From: Methylophilaceae bacterium UBA5127
GTDB lineage: Bacteria > Pseudomonadota > Gammaproteobacteria > Burkholderiales > Methylophilaceae
Reading direction: 5' to 3'
Length of the DNA stretch: 12,222 nucleotides
Assembly (NCBI GenBank): GCA_002414145.1
Contig: DHYP01000007.1
Location: 6,958-19,179 of the forward strand
The position numbers and the translations under genes are program-made. The notes under the pieces were generated by a model. The model had not been told where the DNA came from, did no database searches, and saw only the letters and a list, made by a program, of their open reading frames with translations. Shown here in pieces: positions 7,101-12,222 of this stretch; the stretch's first letter is position 1; every line of letters begins with the position of its first letter.

Positions 7101-8329
7101 ATGGTGATATTGTGATTTCTGATATTTGTTACTCTGGCTGCAATAGCACGGGTGCAACTTGGAAAACCATTCTGGTCGCAGGTTTGAATGGAGGTGGTCG
7201 CGGATACTATGCGTTAGATATTACAAATCCAACTTCTCCATCATTGCTTTGGGAGTTTGATGCAAAAAACTCTGGTTCAAAAGCTGATCAAAACTTAGGT
7301 TATACCTATGGTAACCCCGTTGTCACCAAGCGAAATATCGATGATAGGTGGGTCGTATTATTTACTTCTGGTTACAATAATGTTCCAGATAATGATAGTT
7401 TTTATTCTTTAACTACCACCAAATTTAAACCAAATAATCCGGCCATGTACACAAATGGTGATGGTAGAGGCTATCTGTACGTAGTGGATGCTGTAACAGG
7501 TGATAAGTTAGCAGCTATTTCTACTACAGAGTCTACAACGCCTAGTGGTTTAGCTAAAATTAAAGCTTACGCCGAGGATGCCGAGAAAAATAATGCCACA
7601 ACGCATGTTTATGGTGGCGATTTACTTGGAAATTTATGGCGCTTCAATATTGATGACAATACTGTGCTTAAATTTGCTAAGTTACAAGCGAATGGTATTG
7701 CGCAACCGATTACTACATCGCCTGAGTTGGGACTTGTTGATAATAAAAAAGTGATTATTGCAGGTACTGGGAAATATTTGGAAGTTGCTGATCTGACCAA
7801 TTCGGATCAACAAACGTTATATGCAATTAAAGATGATAGTGCAACTGCAACTTTAAATAACCCTCGCGCTACGTTGGTTCAGCAGACTATTGTGCCAGAT
7901 GGTGCAGATACGCGTAAGAGCGGAACTAATAATGGGGTGAACTTTACTACTGGTAATGGGTGGTATGTGGATTTCCCAGATCCGCGCGAACGTCAGAATA
8001 TCTCATCACGCTTAGTTTTAGGCACTTTGCTTCTGCCCACGACTGTACCTACCTCTACAGCTTGTCAGCCAGCTGGATATGGTTGGTTTAACTATCTTGA
8101 TTATAGAACTGGTTTGGCAGTAAAAACCACGCCATCATCTAACGTTGTTTCGCAACGTACAACTGCACCAAGCGTGGGTTTTAATGTGGTCTATATTGAT
8201 GGAAAACCAAAGGTTTCTAATGTAGTCGCTGATAATCCTAACCCAGTATTGTTACCAGATATTCCATTTGCAGGATCTGGTACTGGATTCCAAGTGAAAC
8301 GATCAATTTGGCGAGAAATTACTGAGTAG
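4181..8329 (+). CDS. pilY1: Type IV pilus tip adhesin/assembly protein PilY1 (PilC family)
   Basis: A 1382-residue exported protein. A Sec signal peptide (hydrophobic GLFLLLSIALPFSA, cleavage after SAQA at about residue 32) is followed by a von Willebrand factor A domain whose metal-ion site is visible as DDSGSM (D59, S61, S63), T453 in TPLRGAL and D494 in TTDGFWN. Between the first and second parts of this site is a long Ser/Thr/Ala-rich insertion. Residues about 880-1380 form the Neisseria PilC-type beta-propeller: ATLGDLINSKP, YVGSNDGMLHAFDADT (about 925-940), the NGGGRGYYALDI strand and YGGDLLGNLWRFN (from about 1144). The C terminus KRSIWREITE is family-typical. PilY1 is known as the tip-located adhesin, mechanosensor and Ca2+-dependent regulator of pilus retraction. 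It needs the five upstream minor pilins for assembly. It is longer than the P. aeruginosa protein, mainly through the vWA insertion. A terminator follows 12 bases after the stop. Confidence 0.95.
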   Translation: MKHSHNNYVRLMGYMSGLFLLLSIALPFSAQATPLDLATVPLANSPTITIRANLLFIFDDSGSMADDSMPDVSNSTTPYLFRNASYNTIYYNPAVRYLPPAYFTASGINTTTYPSQTGDATASGASSAAKPNWKVVKKDAYGKVATGTTDLTADAFYFTTIPGEFCKNADLKVCNAQTAANATYPFPAPVRWCTTTGNATAAVPAANTCQASNFGSFTNLRIPGPRVATVAFTNGGGTNRKVSGITISGSQIMSGTTATNTNSSTTMAQETVTMINNCTFSQVGSCTVAGYSATSSGGTVTIYAPAGSTTTVTPAATTSPTGYVSSTSAFAKINPNVPGQTVFTAINNSAATYGYPGTASKVVATRSDCAGSTCTYTEEMTNYANWYTYYRTRAQMMKTATSLAFKDIGDDFKVGFMTTSGASGRASNFASFTTANKAQWYTKLFSTVSDTYTPLRGALSTAGLIYASKTNLNGVFTDPIEYECQQNFTLLTTDGFWNTQIETPRTQTAPANVPATYGPFNLTGGNVGNMDSLAKETPLGMREGTPAVSDTLADVAKYYRDTDLRTAALGNCNGALGSNVCETPVTSGSPLNEKQTMVTMTMGLGADGTLAYIPHYDTVPGDYLDIKAGTKSWSNPIANGGAERIDDLWHAAVNGAGTYFSAKSPTDVVNQLKEAIASIKVKVGTGAAAATSTLNPVTGDNYAYVASYTSGYWIGNLERRTVNTTSGEVSKSATHCVEDVVPTAGCASPASIVADGSGGYNCVTPNVTTASACVGTLEGTDCKVPVSVSCTGTLKTKVSAFTDTRTILINAGGSLQSFSSASLTSAQKVYLDKPWLAANLTQWPSLTTNQQNNATVDNLVSYLRGQTGYDMASSVADNRVFRKRQATLGDLINSKPAFIGKPVFNYTDPGYDAYKTAQVGRAKTVYVGSNDGMLHAFDADTMVERWAYIPSMVIPNLWKLADSNYSAKHSYYADGDIVISDICYSGCNSTGATWKTILVAGLNGGGRGYYALDITNPTSPSLLWEFDAKNSGSKADQNLGYTYGNPVVTKRNIDDRWVVLFTSGYNNVPDNDSFYSLTTTKFKPNNPAMYTNGDGRGYLYVVDAVTGDKLAAISTTESTTPSGLAKIKAYAEDAEKNNATTHVYGGDLLGNLWRFNIDDNTVLKFAKLQANGIAQPITTSPELGLVDNKKVIIAGTGKYLEVADLTNSDQQTLYAIKDDSATATLNNPRATLVQQTIVPDGADTRKSGTNNGVNFTTGNGWYVDFPDPRERQNISSRLVLGTLLLPTTVPTSTACQPAGYGWFNYLDYRTGLAVKTTPSSNVVSQRTTAPSVGFNVVYIDGKPKVSNVVADNPNPVLLPDIPFAGSGTGFQVKRSIWREITE

Positions 8330-8341
8330 AGTTGACTATTT

Positions 8342-8367
8342 AAAGAGCGGGATTTCCCGCTCTTTTT
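8342..8367. terminator. Rho-independent terminator shared by the convergent operons
   Basis: AAAGAGCGGG (8342-8351) and CCCGCTCTTT (8356-8365) form a perfect 10-bp stem with an ATTT loop, followed by a T-rich run on the plus strand. It lies 12 bases after the pilY1 stop and 9 bases after the stop of the convergent gene. On the minus strand the stem ends in TTT then AAATAG, a weaker U-tract, so it is probably strong for the pil operon and partial for the gsh operon. Confidence 0.92.
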
Positions 8368-8376
8368 ATTTAGTGG

Positions 8377-8883
8377 TTAATCTTTGTTGAGTAGTCTAGA
8401 CGTAATTAATCCGTTCACAAAACCAAAAAACAAAGCAGCCAACGCAAAAATTGGGATAAAGTACGCCATACTCGCATGCGGGATTAGCCACAGTCTGACG
8501 ATAATGAGTTGTCCCGCAATATGTGCTAAGGCAGCTAGTATACTTAAGCTAATCGCGCTAAAGTATTTTTGAGGTAGCTTGTTGGCAAAGCTTAATATGA
8601 TTAAGCTCAGACAGGCTCCGCCGAGACTCAAGAGAAAGCTGGGTGACAGGAATTGTCCTAATAGCAAGCTGCTGGCGAACACACGCAGTAAGCTTACCCA
8701 TGCTGCCGTTTTAATACCATAACGATAGAGTACATATAAGGTCACAATGTTAGCAATACCAGGTTTAACCCCTGGTAGTGGCGATGGGAATGCAGATTCA
8801 ACTAGATGCAGACCAATGGCAAAAGCCGTGAGCTTGGCGATTTTATGATCTTCTTCAGTGGTTTGGATGGTGATTTGCTTCAT
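8377..8883 (-). CDS. Gx transporter family membrane protein (PF07456, EetB-like)
   Basis: A 168-residue integral membrane protein. After a polar N terminus there are about five hydrophobic segments, beginning near residue 18. The family motif ESAFPSPLPGVKPGIANIV spans 29-47, RVFASSLLLGQFLSP is at 67-81, SLGGACLS at 86-93, and an HIAGQ motif at 121-125. The family is often annotated 'heptaprenyl diphosphate synthase component I', but no prenyltransferase aspartate-rich motif is present, and I would not assign that enzyme activity. The ATG directly abuts the TAA of the preceding NusG-domain gene, so the two are surely co-translated. The same pair next to an ApbE gene occurs in the flavin-based extracellular electron transfer loci of Firmicutes (eetA, eetB), where their exact biochemistry is unresolved. 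A role as a membrane partner in an extracytoplasmic redox system is inference. Confidence 0.85.
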   Translation of the reverse strand: MKQITIQTTEEDHKIAKLTAFAIGLHLVESAFPSPLPGVKPGIANIVTLYVLYRYGIKTAAWVSLLRVFASSLLLGQFLSPSFLLSLGGACLSLIILSFANKLPQKYFSAISLSILAALAHIAGQLIIVRLWLIPHASMAYFIPIFALAALFFGFVNGLITSRLLNKD

Positions 8884-9282
8884 TTAATAGTTCAGAGTGT
8901 CAAATTGTGTTTTTTCGCCAATCAATTCCAGACTAATTTGATTAGGTAAGCATATGGCAGCCTGCCCAGCATGGTGAAGCCAACCCTGATGTACGCAGTA
9001 TTGGTTGTTGCAAGGCGATTGCTTAAAGCGTACTTTGCCTTGCTGAATTTCAATGAGGGTTGTGCCCACCTTTCCCTGAATCGTCAACGCTTTATTTTGT
9101 TTTAGACTGTATTCACCATAGACTTGATTGCCAAGACGAATGCGCAACCTAGTCGCGTCTTCGCTAACCCAGAGTGATTTGAATAGCCAGATAATGAGGA
9201 GCATGCTGACAACAATGATGATCCAGTCACCCAGAAGTGGTTTAGGAAAGTGATTGAAGGATTTGAAGGTGTGTTTTAGCAT
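8884..9282 (-). CDS. Membrane-anchored NusG domain II protein (EetA-like)
   Basis: A 132-residue protein with a cytoplasmic N terminus, one transmembrane helix (DWIIIVVSMLLIIWLF, about 19-34) and an extracytoplasmic NusG-domain-II fold. The signature is KQSPCNNQYCVHQG (88-100) followed by AAICLPNQISLEL (108-120), giving three conserved cysteines at 91, 96 and 111. This C-x4-C...C-LPN pattern identifies the family; it has nothing to do with transcription factor NusG beyond the fold name. The cysteines suggest a redox or metal/cofactor role outside the membrane, but this is inference. The gene starts inside apbE, overlapping its last 41 bases. There is no alternative ATG, GTG or TTG before the membrane helix, so the overlap is probably real. 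Its stop touches the start of the Gx-family gene. Confidence 0.88.
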   Translation of the reverse strand: MLKHTFKSFNHFPKPLLGDWIIIVVSMLLIIWLFKSLWVSEDATRLRIRLGNQVYGEYSLKQNKALTIQGKVGTTLIEIQQGKVRFKQSPCNNQYCVHQGWLHHAGQAAICLPNQISLELIGEKTQFDTLNY

Positions 9283-10288
9283 CTGGCTCTAGCCATTCTA
9301 TGCGTTTTAACATAGAGGGGGTAATGAGTATATCGCCATTCTCTTGAATAATCATGACATCTTTTACGTTCATGCGTTTAATGGCTTCTTGCTTTTTATT
9401 GGGTTCGCTAATGAAAATGGGTTTAGAGGTGACATCAGAAAGTACGCCAGCATTGGCTTGCGGCGGGATGAGTACAGTAACCGATTGCGTGCCTTGTGCG
9501 GGTATGCCTGTACGTGGATCGATAATATGACAGTATCGTTTACCATCCAGCATAAAGTATCGTTGATAATCGCCAGAAGTACCAATGGCCCAACCACTTT
9601 CCAGATTGAGTGCCGCAATGGCATTAGGTTTGCGTGGATGTTGTATACCTACGCGCCATGGGTGTTCGCCATGCTTGCCAAGCGCAATCACATTGCCGCC
9701 GATGTTGATGAGTGCATTTTTAACGCCTTGATTTTTTAGCATGGTCATGCCTACATCCAAAGCGTAGCCCTTTGCATAACCGCCTAAATCCAGCTGCACA
9801 TGACGGTTTTTGCTGGTGATATGATTGTCTTCTATGATTAAATCAGTCATTTGTGGGTTGGCTTTGACTAACGTAGCAATCTTTTTTGTATCTATACTTA
9901 AGGCATGAAACTCATCATTTTGAAAGCCCCATGTTTGGATTAACTCTCCTATGGCTGGGTTAAATAAGCCGCCAGATTGCACGGAATATTGAGTGGACTG
10001 TTTTAGCATGTCTGCAATGTCTGGTGCAACGCGGGCGCTATTGCCTTGCGCTATCTGATGATTGATGCCATTGAGTTCACTGGGCTTCCAGGCATGCAGG
10101 CGATTATGCAGATTTTGAAACTCACGCAAGATGGTGGCGGTGATGTTTTGTCCTTCTGCATCGGTTTCACCATAGGTGCTGATGTCGACCAGCGTGCCGA
10201 AAACATAGCTTTGATTATGGTAAAGCGGCTCTTTGAGGCTACAGCTGAGTAAGCTGATGCAGCAAATGCAGGCAAAAAAATAACGCAT
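9242..10288 (-). CDS. apbE: FAD:protein FMN transferase, lipoprotein (ApbE family)
   Basis: A 348-residue enzyme that transfers FMN from FAD to Ser/Thr of extracytoplasmic proteins (known for RnfG, NqrC and FMN-binding-domain proteins). The N terminus MRYFFACICCISLLSC is a lipoprotein signal with lipidated Cys16, placing it in the periplasm on a membrane. Family motifs in order: FGTLVDISTYG (30-40), LGGYAKGYALD (168-178), NIGGN (195-199), IGTSGDYQRYF (235-245), HIIDPRTG (254-261) and SDVTSKPIF (284-292). The last motif usually reads like ADALATALF; here the Asp (285) is kept, but the position four residues later, normally a Thr thought to help bind Mg2+, is Lys289. The gene starts six bases after the gshB stop and overlaps the next gene by 41 bases. 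No FMN-binding-domain substrate is encoded in the window. Confidence 0.95.
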   Translation of the reverse strand: MRYFFACICCISLLSCSLKEPLYHNQSYVFGTLVDISTYGETDAEGQNITATILREFQNLHNRLHAWKPSELNGINHQIAQGNSARVAPDIADMLKQSTQYSVQSGGLFNPAIGELIQTWGFQNDEFHALSIDTKKIATLVKANPQMTDLIIEDNHITSKNRHVQLDLGGYAKGYALDVGMTMLKNQGVKNALINIGGNVIALGKHGEHPWRVGIQHPRKPNAIAALNLESGWAIGTSGDYQRYFMLDGKRYCHIIDPRTGIPAQGTQSVTVLIPPQANAGVLSDVTSKPIFISEPNKKQEAIKRMNVKDVMIIQENGDILITPSMLKRIEWLEPDAKTHLQILQSLS

Positions 10289-10294
10289 ACAGGA

Positions 10295-11230
10295 TTAGTG
10301 GGTCGCCTCTAAAGCATCCATGAGTACTTGTGCTGGATTGCATGAGGTTTGCGCTGCAATTTCTACCATGCCAGTGGGGCTGGTCACATTCACTTCAGTG
10401 AGGTAGTCACCAATCACATCTAGACCCACCAAGAACAAGCCTTCTGCTTTGAGTGCTGTGCCTACGGTGTCGGCAATTTCTAAGTCGCGCTCTGTGAGTA
10501 CTTGCGCTAGCCCTTTACCTCCTGCGGCAAGATTTCCTCTTGTTTCACCTGCTTTTGGGATACGGGCAAGCGCATAAGGCAATGGCTTGCCGTTGATGAT
10601 AATGATCCGTTTGTCACCATGTGCGATAGCAGGCAAGTAGCGCTGCGCCATCACAGTTTGTTGCTCTAGTTTGGTAATCGTTTCCAAAATGGCACCAATG
10701 TTAGGGTCGTGTTGCGTCAGCCTGAATACTCCACTACCGCCCATACCGTCCAATGGTTTAACAATGATGTCCTCTTGTTCGGCTAAAAATTCACGAATGA
10801 GCGCATTGTTCGCTGTCACAATAAAGTAAGGAGCTAATTGAGGAAATTTTGCTACAGACAGTTTCTCGTTCCAATTTCTGATGGCAACTGGATTGTTAAT
10901 GATGCGTCCGCCCTGCGTTTGCGCGAGCTCTAGTAGATAGGTGCTATAAAGATATTCGTTATCAAAAGGAGGATCCTTACGCATAAAAATAGCTTCAAAG
11001 TCTTGAGGGAGATGCTGTTGCTTGGGCTGTACTGAATACCAAGCTTCCTCCGTTGAAAAACAGAAACTCTGTGCATCAACATAAACAACCCCTTGCTTTA
11101 ATCTTAAGTCATGCTGCTCACATACAAACAATTGATGCCCGCGTGCCTGCGCCTCACGCATGATGGCCAAGCTAGTGTCCTTGTAGGCTTTCAGGTGTGT
11201 GAGCGGGTCTAAAATAAAGAGCAGTTTCAT
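10295..11230 (-). CDS. gshB: Glutathione synthetase
   Basis: A 311-residue ATP-grasp ligase that joins gamma-glutamylcysteine and glycine to make glutathione in the cytoplasm. It shows the full proteobacterial GshB pattern: MKLLFILDPL at the start, MRKDPPFDNEY (83-93), NNPVAIRNWNEKL (112-124), the glycine-rich ATP loop KPLDGMGGSGVFR (158-170), GDKRI (205-209), GETRGNLAAGG (228-238) and the metal-binding TEVNVTSPTG (278-287). Length is normal for the family. An open frame extends upstream to 11428, but it runs through gshA and adds non-homologous sequence; the ATG at 11228-11230 puts the conserved N terminus at residue 1 and lies 19 bases after the gshA stop. The Shine-Dalgarno is weak, consistent with coupling. 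It is the second gene of the leftward operon. Confidence 0.97.
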   Translation of the reverse strand: MKLLFILDPLTHLKAYKDTSLAIMREAQARGHQLFVCEQHDLRLKQGVVYVDAQSFCFSTEEAWYSVQPKQQHLPQDFEAIFMRKDPPFDNEYLYSTYLLELAQTQGGRIINNPVAIRNWNEKLSVAKFPQLAPYFIVTANNALIREFLAEQEDIIVKPLDGMGGSGVFRLTQHDPNIGAILETITKLEQQTVMAQRYLPAIAHGDKRIIIINGKPLPYALARIPKAGETRGNLAAGGKGLAQVLTERDLEIADTVGTALKAEGLFLVGLDVIGDYLTEVNVTSPTGMVEIAAQTSCNPAQVLMDALEATH

Positions 11231-11249
11231 TGATTTTAGCTGGTTTAGT

Positions 11250-12222
11250 TTATGGTTTATTGAGTGGATCGTTTTCTTGCAACTCAATTGCTGCGGCAAG
11301 TAGTGCCAGACGTGCGACAACACCATAGGCGTAGAATCTGTTTGGTGGCGCATCAGGTGCGCCCGCACAGTCTGGTAAAGTGCAAGGCTTCTCAAAAGCC
11401 AGCGGCACAAAATGCATGCCTGGCGCATTCAGGTTTTCATCAGCGGCACGACCTGTGTGTACACGATAAAAACCACCAATCACAAAATGATCCATCATAT
11501 AAACTACAGGCTCAGCGACGGCATCGTTAATGCTTTCAAAGGTATATACACCCTCTTGAATGATGACCTCTGAGACTTGCAGTCCTTCTTTGACGACAGA
11601 CATTTTGTTGCGTGTTTTACGATTCAGATCACGTACATCGTCAGGAGATTTCACTGTCATGATGCCCATACCATAAGTGCCAGCATCCGCCTTAACGATG
11701 ACAAAAGGTTCTTGTGTAATGCCGTATTGAGCATACTTTATTTGTATCTTTGCGAGCAGTTGCGCTACTTTTTCTGCCAGACAATCTTCCCCTGTACGGG
11801 CATGGAAATCAATTTCACCACATGTATCAAAATAGGGGTTAAGCAACCAGTCATCTATTTCTAAAAGTTGTGAAAATTCATCAACTACATGGTTATAGGC
11901 AGCAAAATGCTGGGATTTACGTCGAGTTGACCAGCCTGCATGCAGTGGGGGAATGAGATTCTGCTCTAAGTTTTTTAGAATGTCAGGTATGCCAGCGGAT
12001 AAGTCGTTATTAAGTAAAATTGCGCGACTATCAAAGGCTGGATACGTTACACCCTCTAATTCCGATGCTTTGAGCTGCACCCGATTTTTTTCACGTACAA
12101 CGGGTTCTAAAATAAGGTGATGGCCATCATGAGTTTCTAATCGGGTAATGCTGGTAATTTCTGGAGAAATACTGCCGATACGCACATCTAGACCAGCCGC
12201 TTTCAGTATGTTACATAGCTCA
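11250..12222 (-). CDS. gshA: Glutamate-cysteine ligase, GshA proteobacterial type (PF08886), 5' end outside window
   Basis: This enzyme catalyses the first, rate-limiting step of glutathione synthesis, ATP-dependent joining of glutamate to cysteine. About 323 C-terminal codons are visible. The frame stays open to the right edge (ELCNILKAAGLDVRIGS), so the GTG near 12185 is internal and not the start. The sequence resembles the GshA family typified by acidithiobacilli and betaproteobacteria rather than the E. coli GshA fold. Recognisable segments are RKSQHFAAYNHVVDEF (about 11872-11919), the glycine-rich FVIVKADAGTYGMGIM (about 11660-11708), YMMDHFVIGGFYRVHTG (about 11450-11500) and the C terminus ENDPLNKP. 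It is directly followed by gshB, giving a complete two-step glutathione pathway in one operon. Confidence 0.93.
   Translation of the reverse strand, partial: ELCNILKAAGLDVRIGSISPEITSITRLETHDGHHLILEPVVREKNRVQLKASELEGVTYPAFDSRAILLNNDLSAGIPDILKNLEQNLIPPLHAGWSTRRKSQHFAAYNHVVDEFSQLLEIDDWLLNPYFDTCGEIDFHARTGEDCLAEKVAQLLAKIQIKYAQYGITQEPFVIVKADAGTYGMGIMTVKSPDDVRDLNRKTRNKMSVVKEGLQVSEVIIQEGVYTFESINDAVAEPVVYMMDHFVIGGFYRVHTGRAADENLNAPGMHFVPLAFEKPCTLPDCAGAPDAPPNRFYAYGVVARLALLAAAIELQENDPLNKP

Noticed and set aside
8377..8883. Annotation as heptaprenyl diphosphate synthase component I
   Set aside because: It is a multi-pass membrane protein with no DDxxD-type prenyltransferase motif and no partner synthase gene next to it. 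The name is a historical family label.
11231..11428. N-terminal extension of gshB into gshA
   Set aside because: The added residues are gshA sequence in another frame. The conserved GshB N terminus MKLLFILDP starts at 11230.
12183..12185. GTG as the start of gshA
   Set aside because: The frame is open to the window edge with plausible family sequence, and the visible part lacks the N-terminal third of the enzyme, so the gene is truncated by the window.

Overview
The window looks like part of a chromosome from a betaproteobacterium, most likely a methylotroph of the Methylophilaceae (Methylotenera/Methylophilus-like) or a close relative in Nitrosomonadales. This is inferred from the combination of an lptM-lysA pair, a complete minor-pilin/PilY1 operon, the GshA family shared by some beta- and gammaproteobacteria, and a moderately AT-rich composition. 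It was not established by any search. There are no insertion sequences, CRISPR arrays, tRNA or rRNA genes that I can see, and coding density is very high.

Region 1 (1-1068, minus strand): the 5' two thirds of lysA (diaminopimelate decarboxylase) is preceded by lptM, a 42-residue lipoprotein gene that is easy to miss. Both read leftward from a short divergent intergenic region. That region also holds a doubtful 50-codon plus-strand ORF which overlaps the first pilin gene by ATGA.

Region 2 (1069-8329, plus strand): one compact operon in the order pilE-type pilin, fimT, pilV, pilW, pilX, pilY1. Every gene up to pilX carries a class III signal peptide or the PilX equivalent, and junctions are one-base overlaps or very short gaps. 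Together they would build the priming/tip complex of a type IVa pilus, with the 1382-residue PilY1 as the tip adhesin and mechanosensor (vWA MIDAS plus C-terminal beta-propeller). The operon ends in a strong hairpin at 8342-8367.

Region 3 (8377-12222, minus strand): a convergent operon read right to left, gshA (5' end cut by the window) - gshB - apbE - NusG-domain-II membrane protein - Gx/PF07456-type membrane protein. The first two genes make glutathione. The last three form a cassette resembling the Firmicutes eetA-eetB-fmnB set: a lipoprotein FMN transferase, a small membrane-anchored Cys-containing protein and a multi-pass membrane protein. This cassette, fused to a glutathione operon and without any visible flavinylation substrate nearby, is the least explained part of the window and the best candidate for an undescribed redox system.
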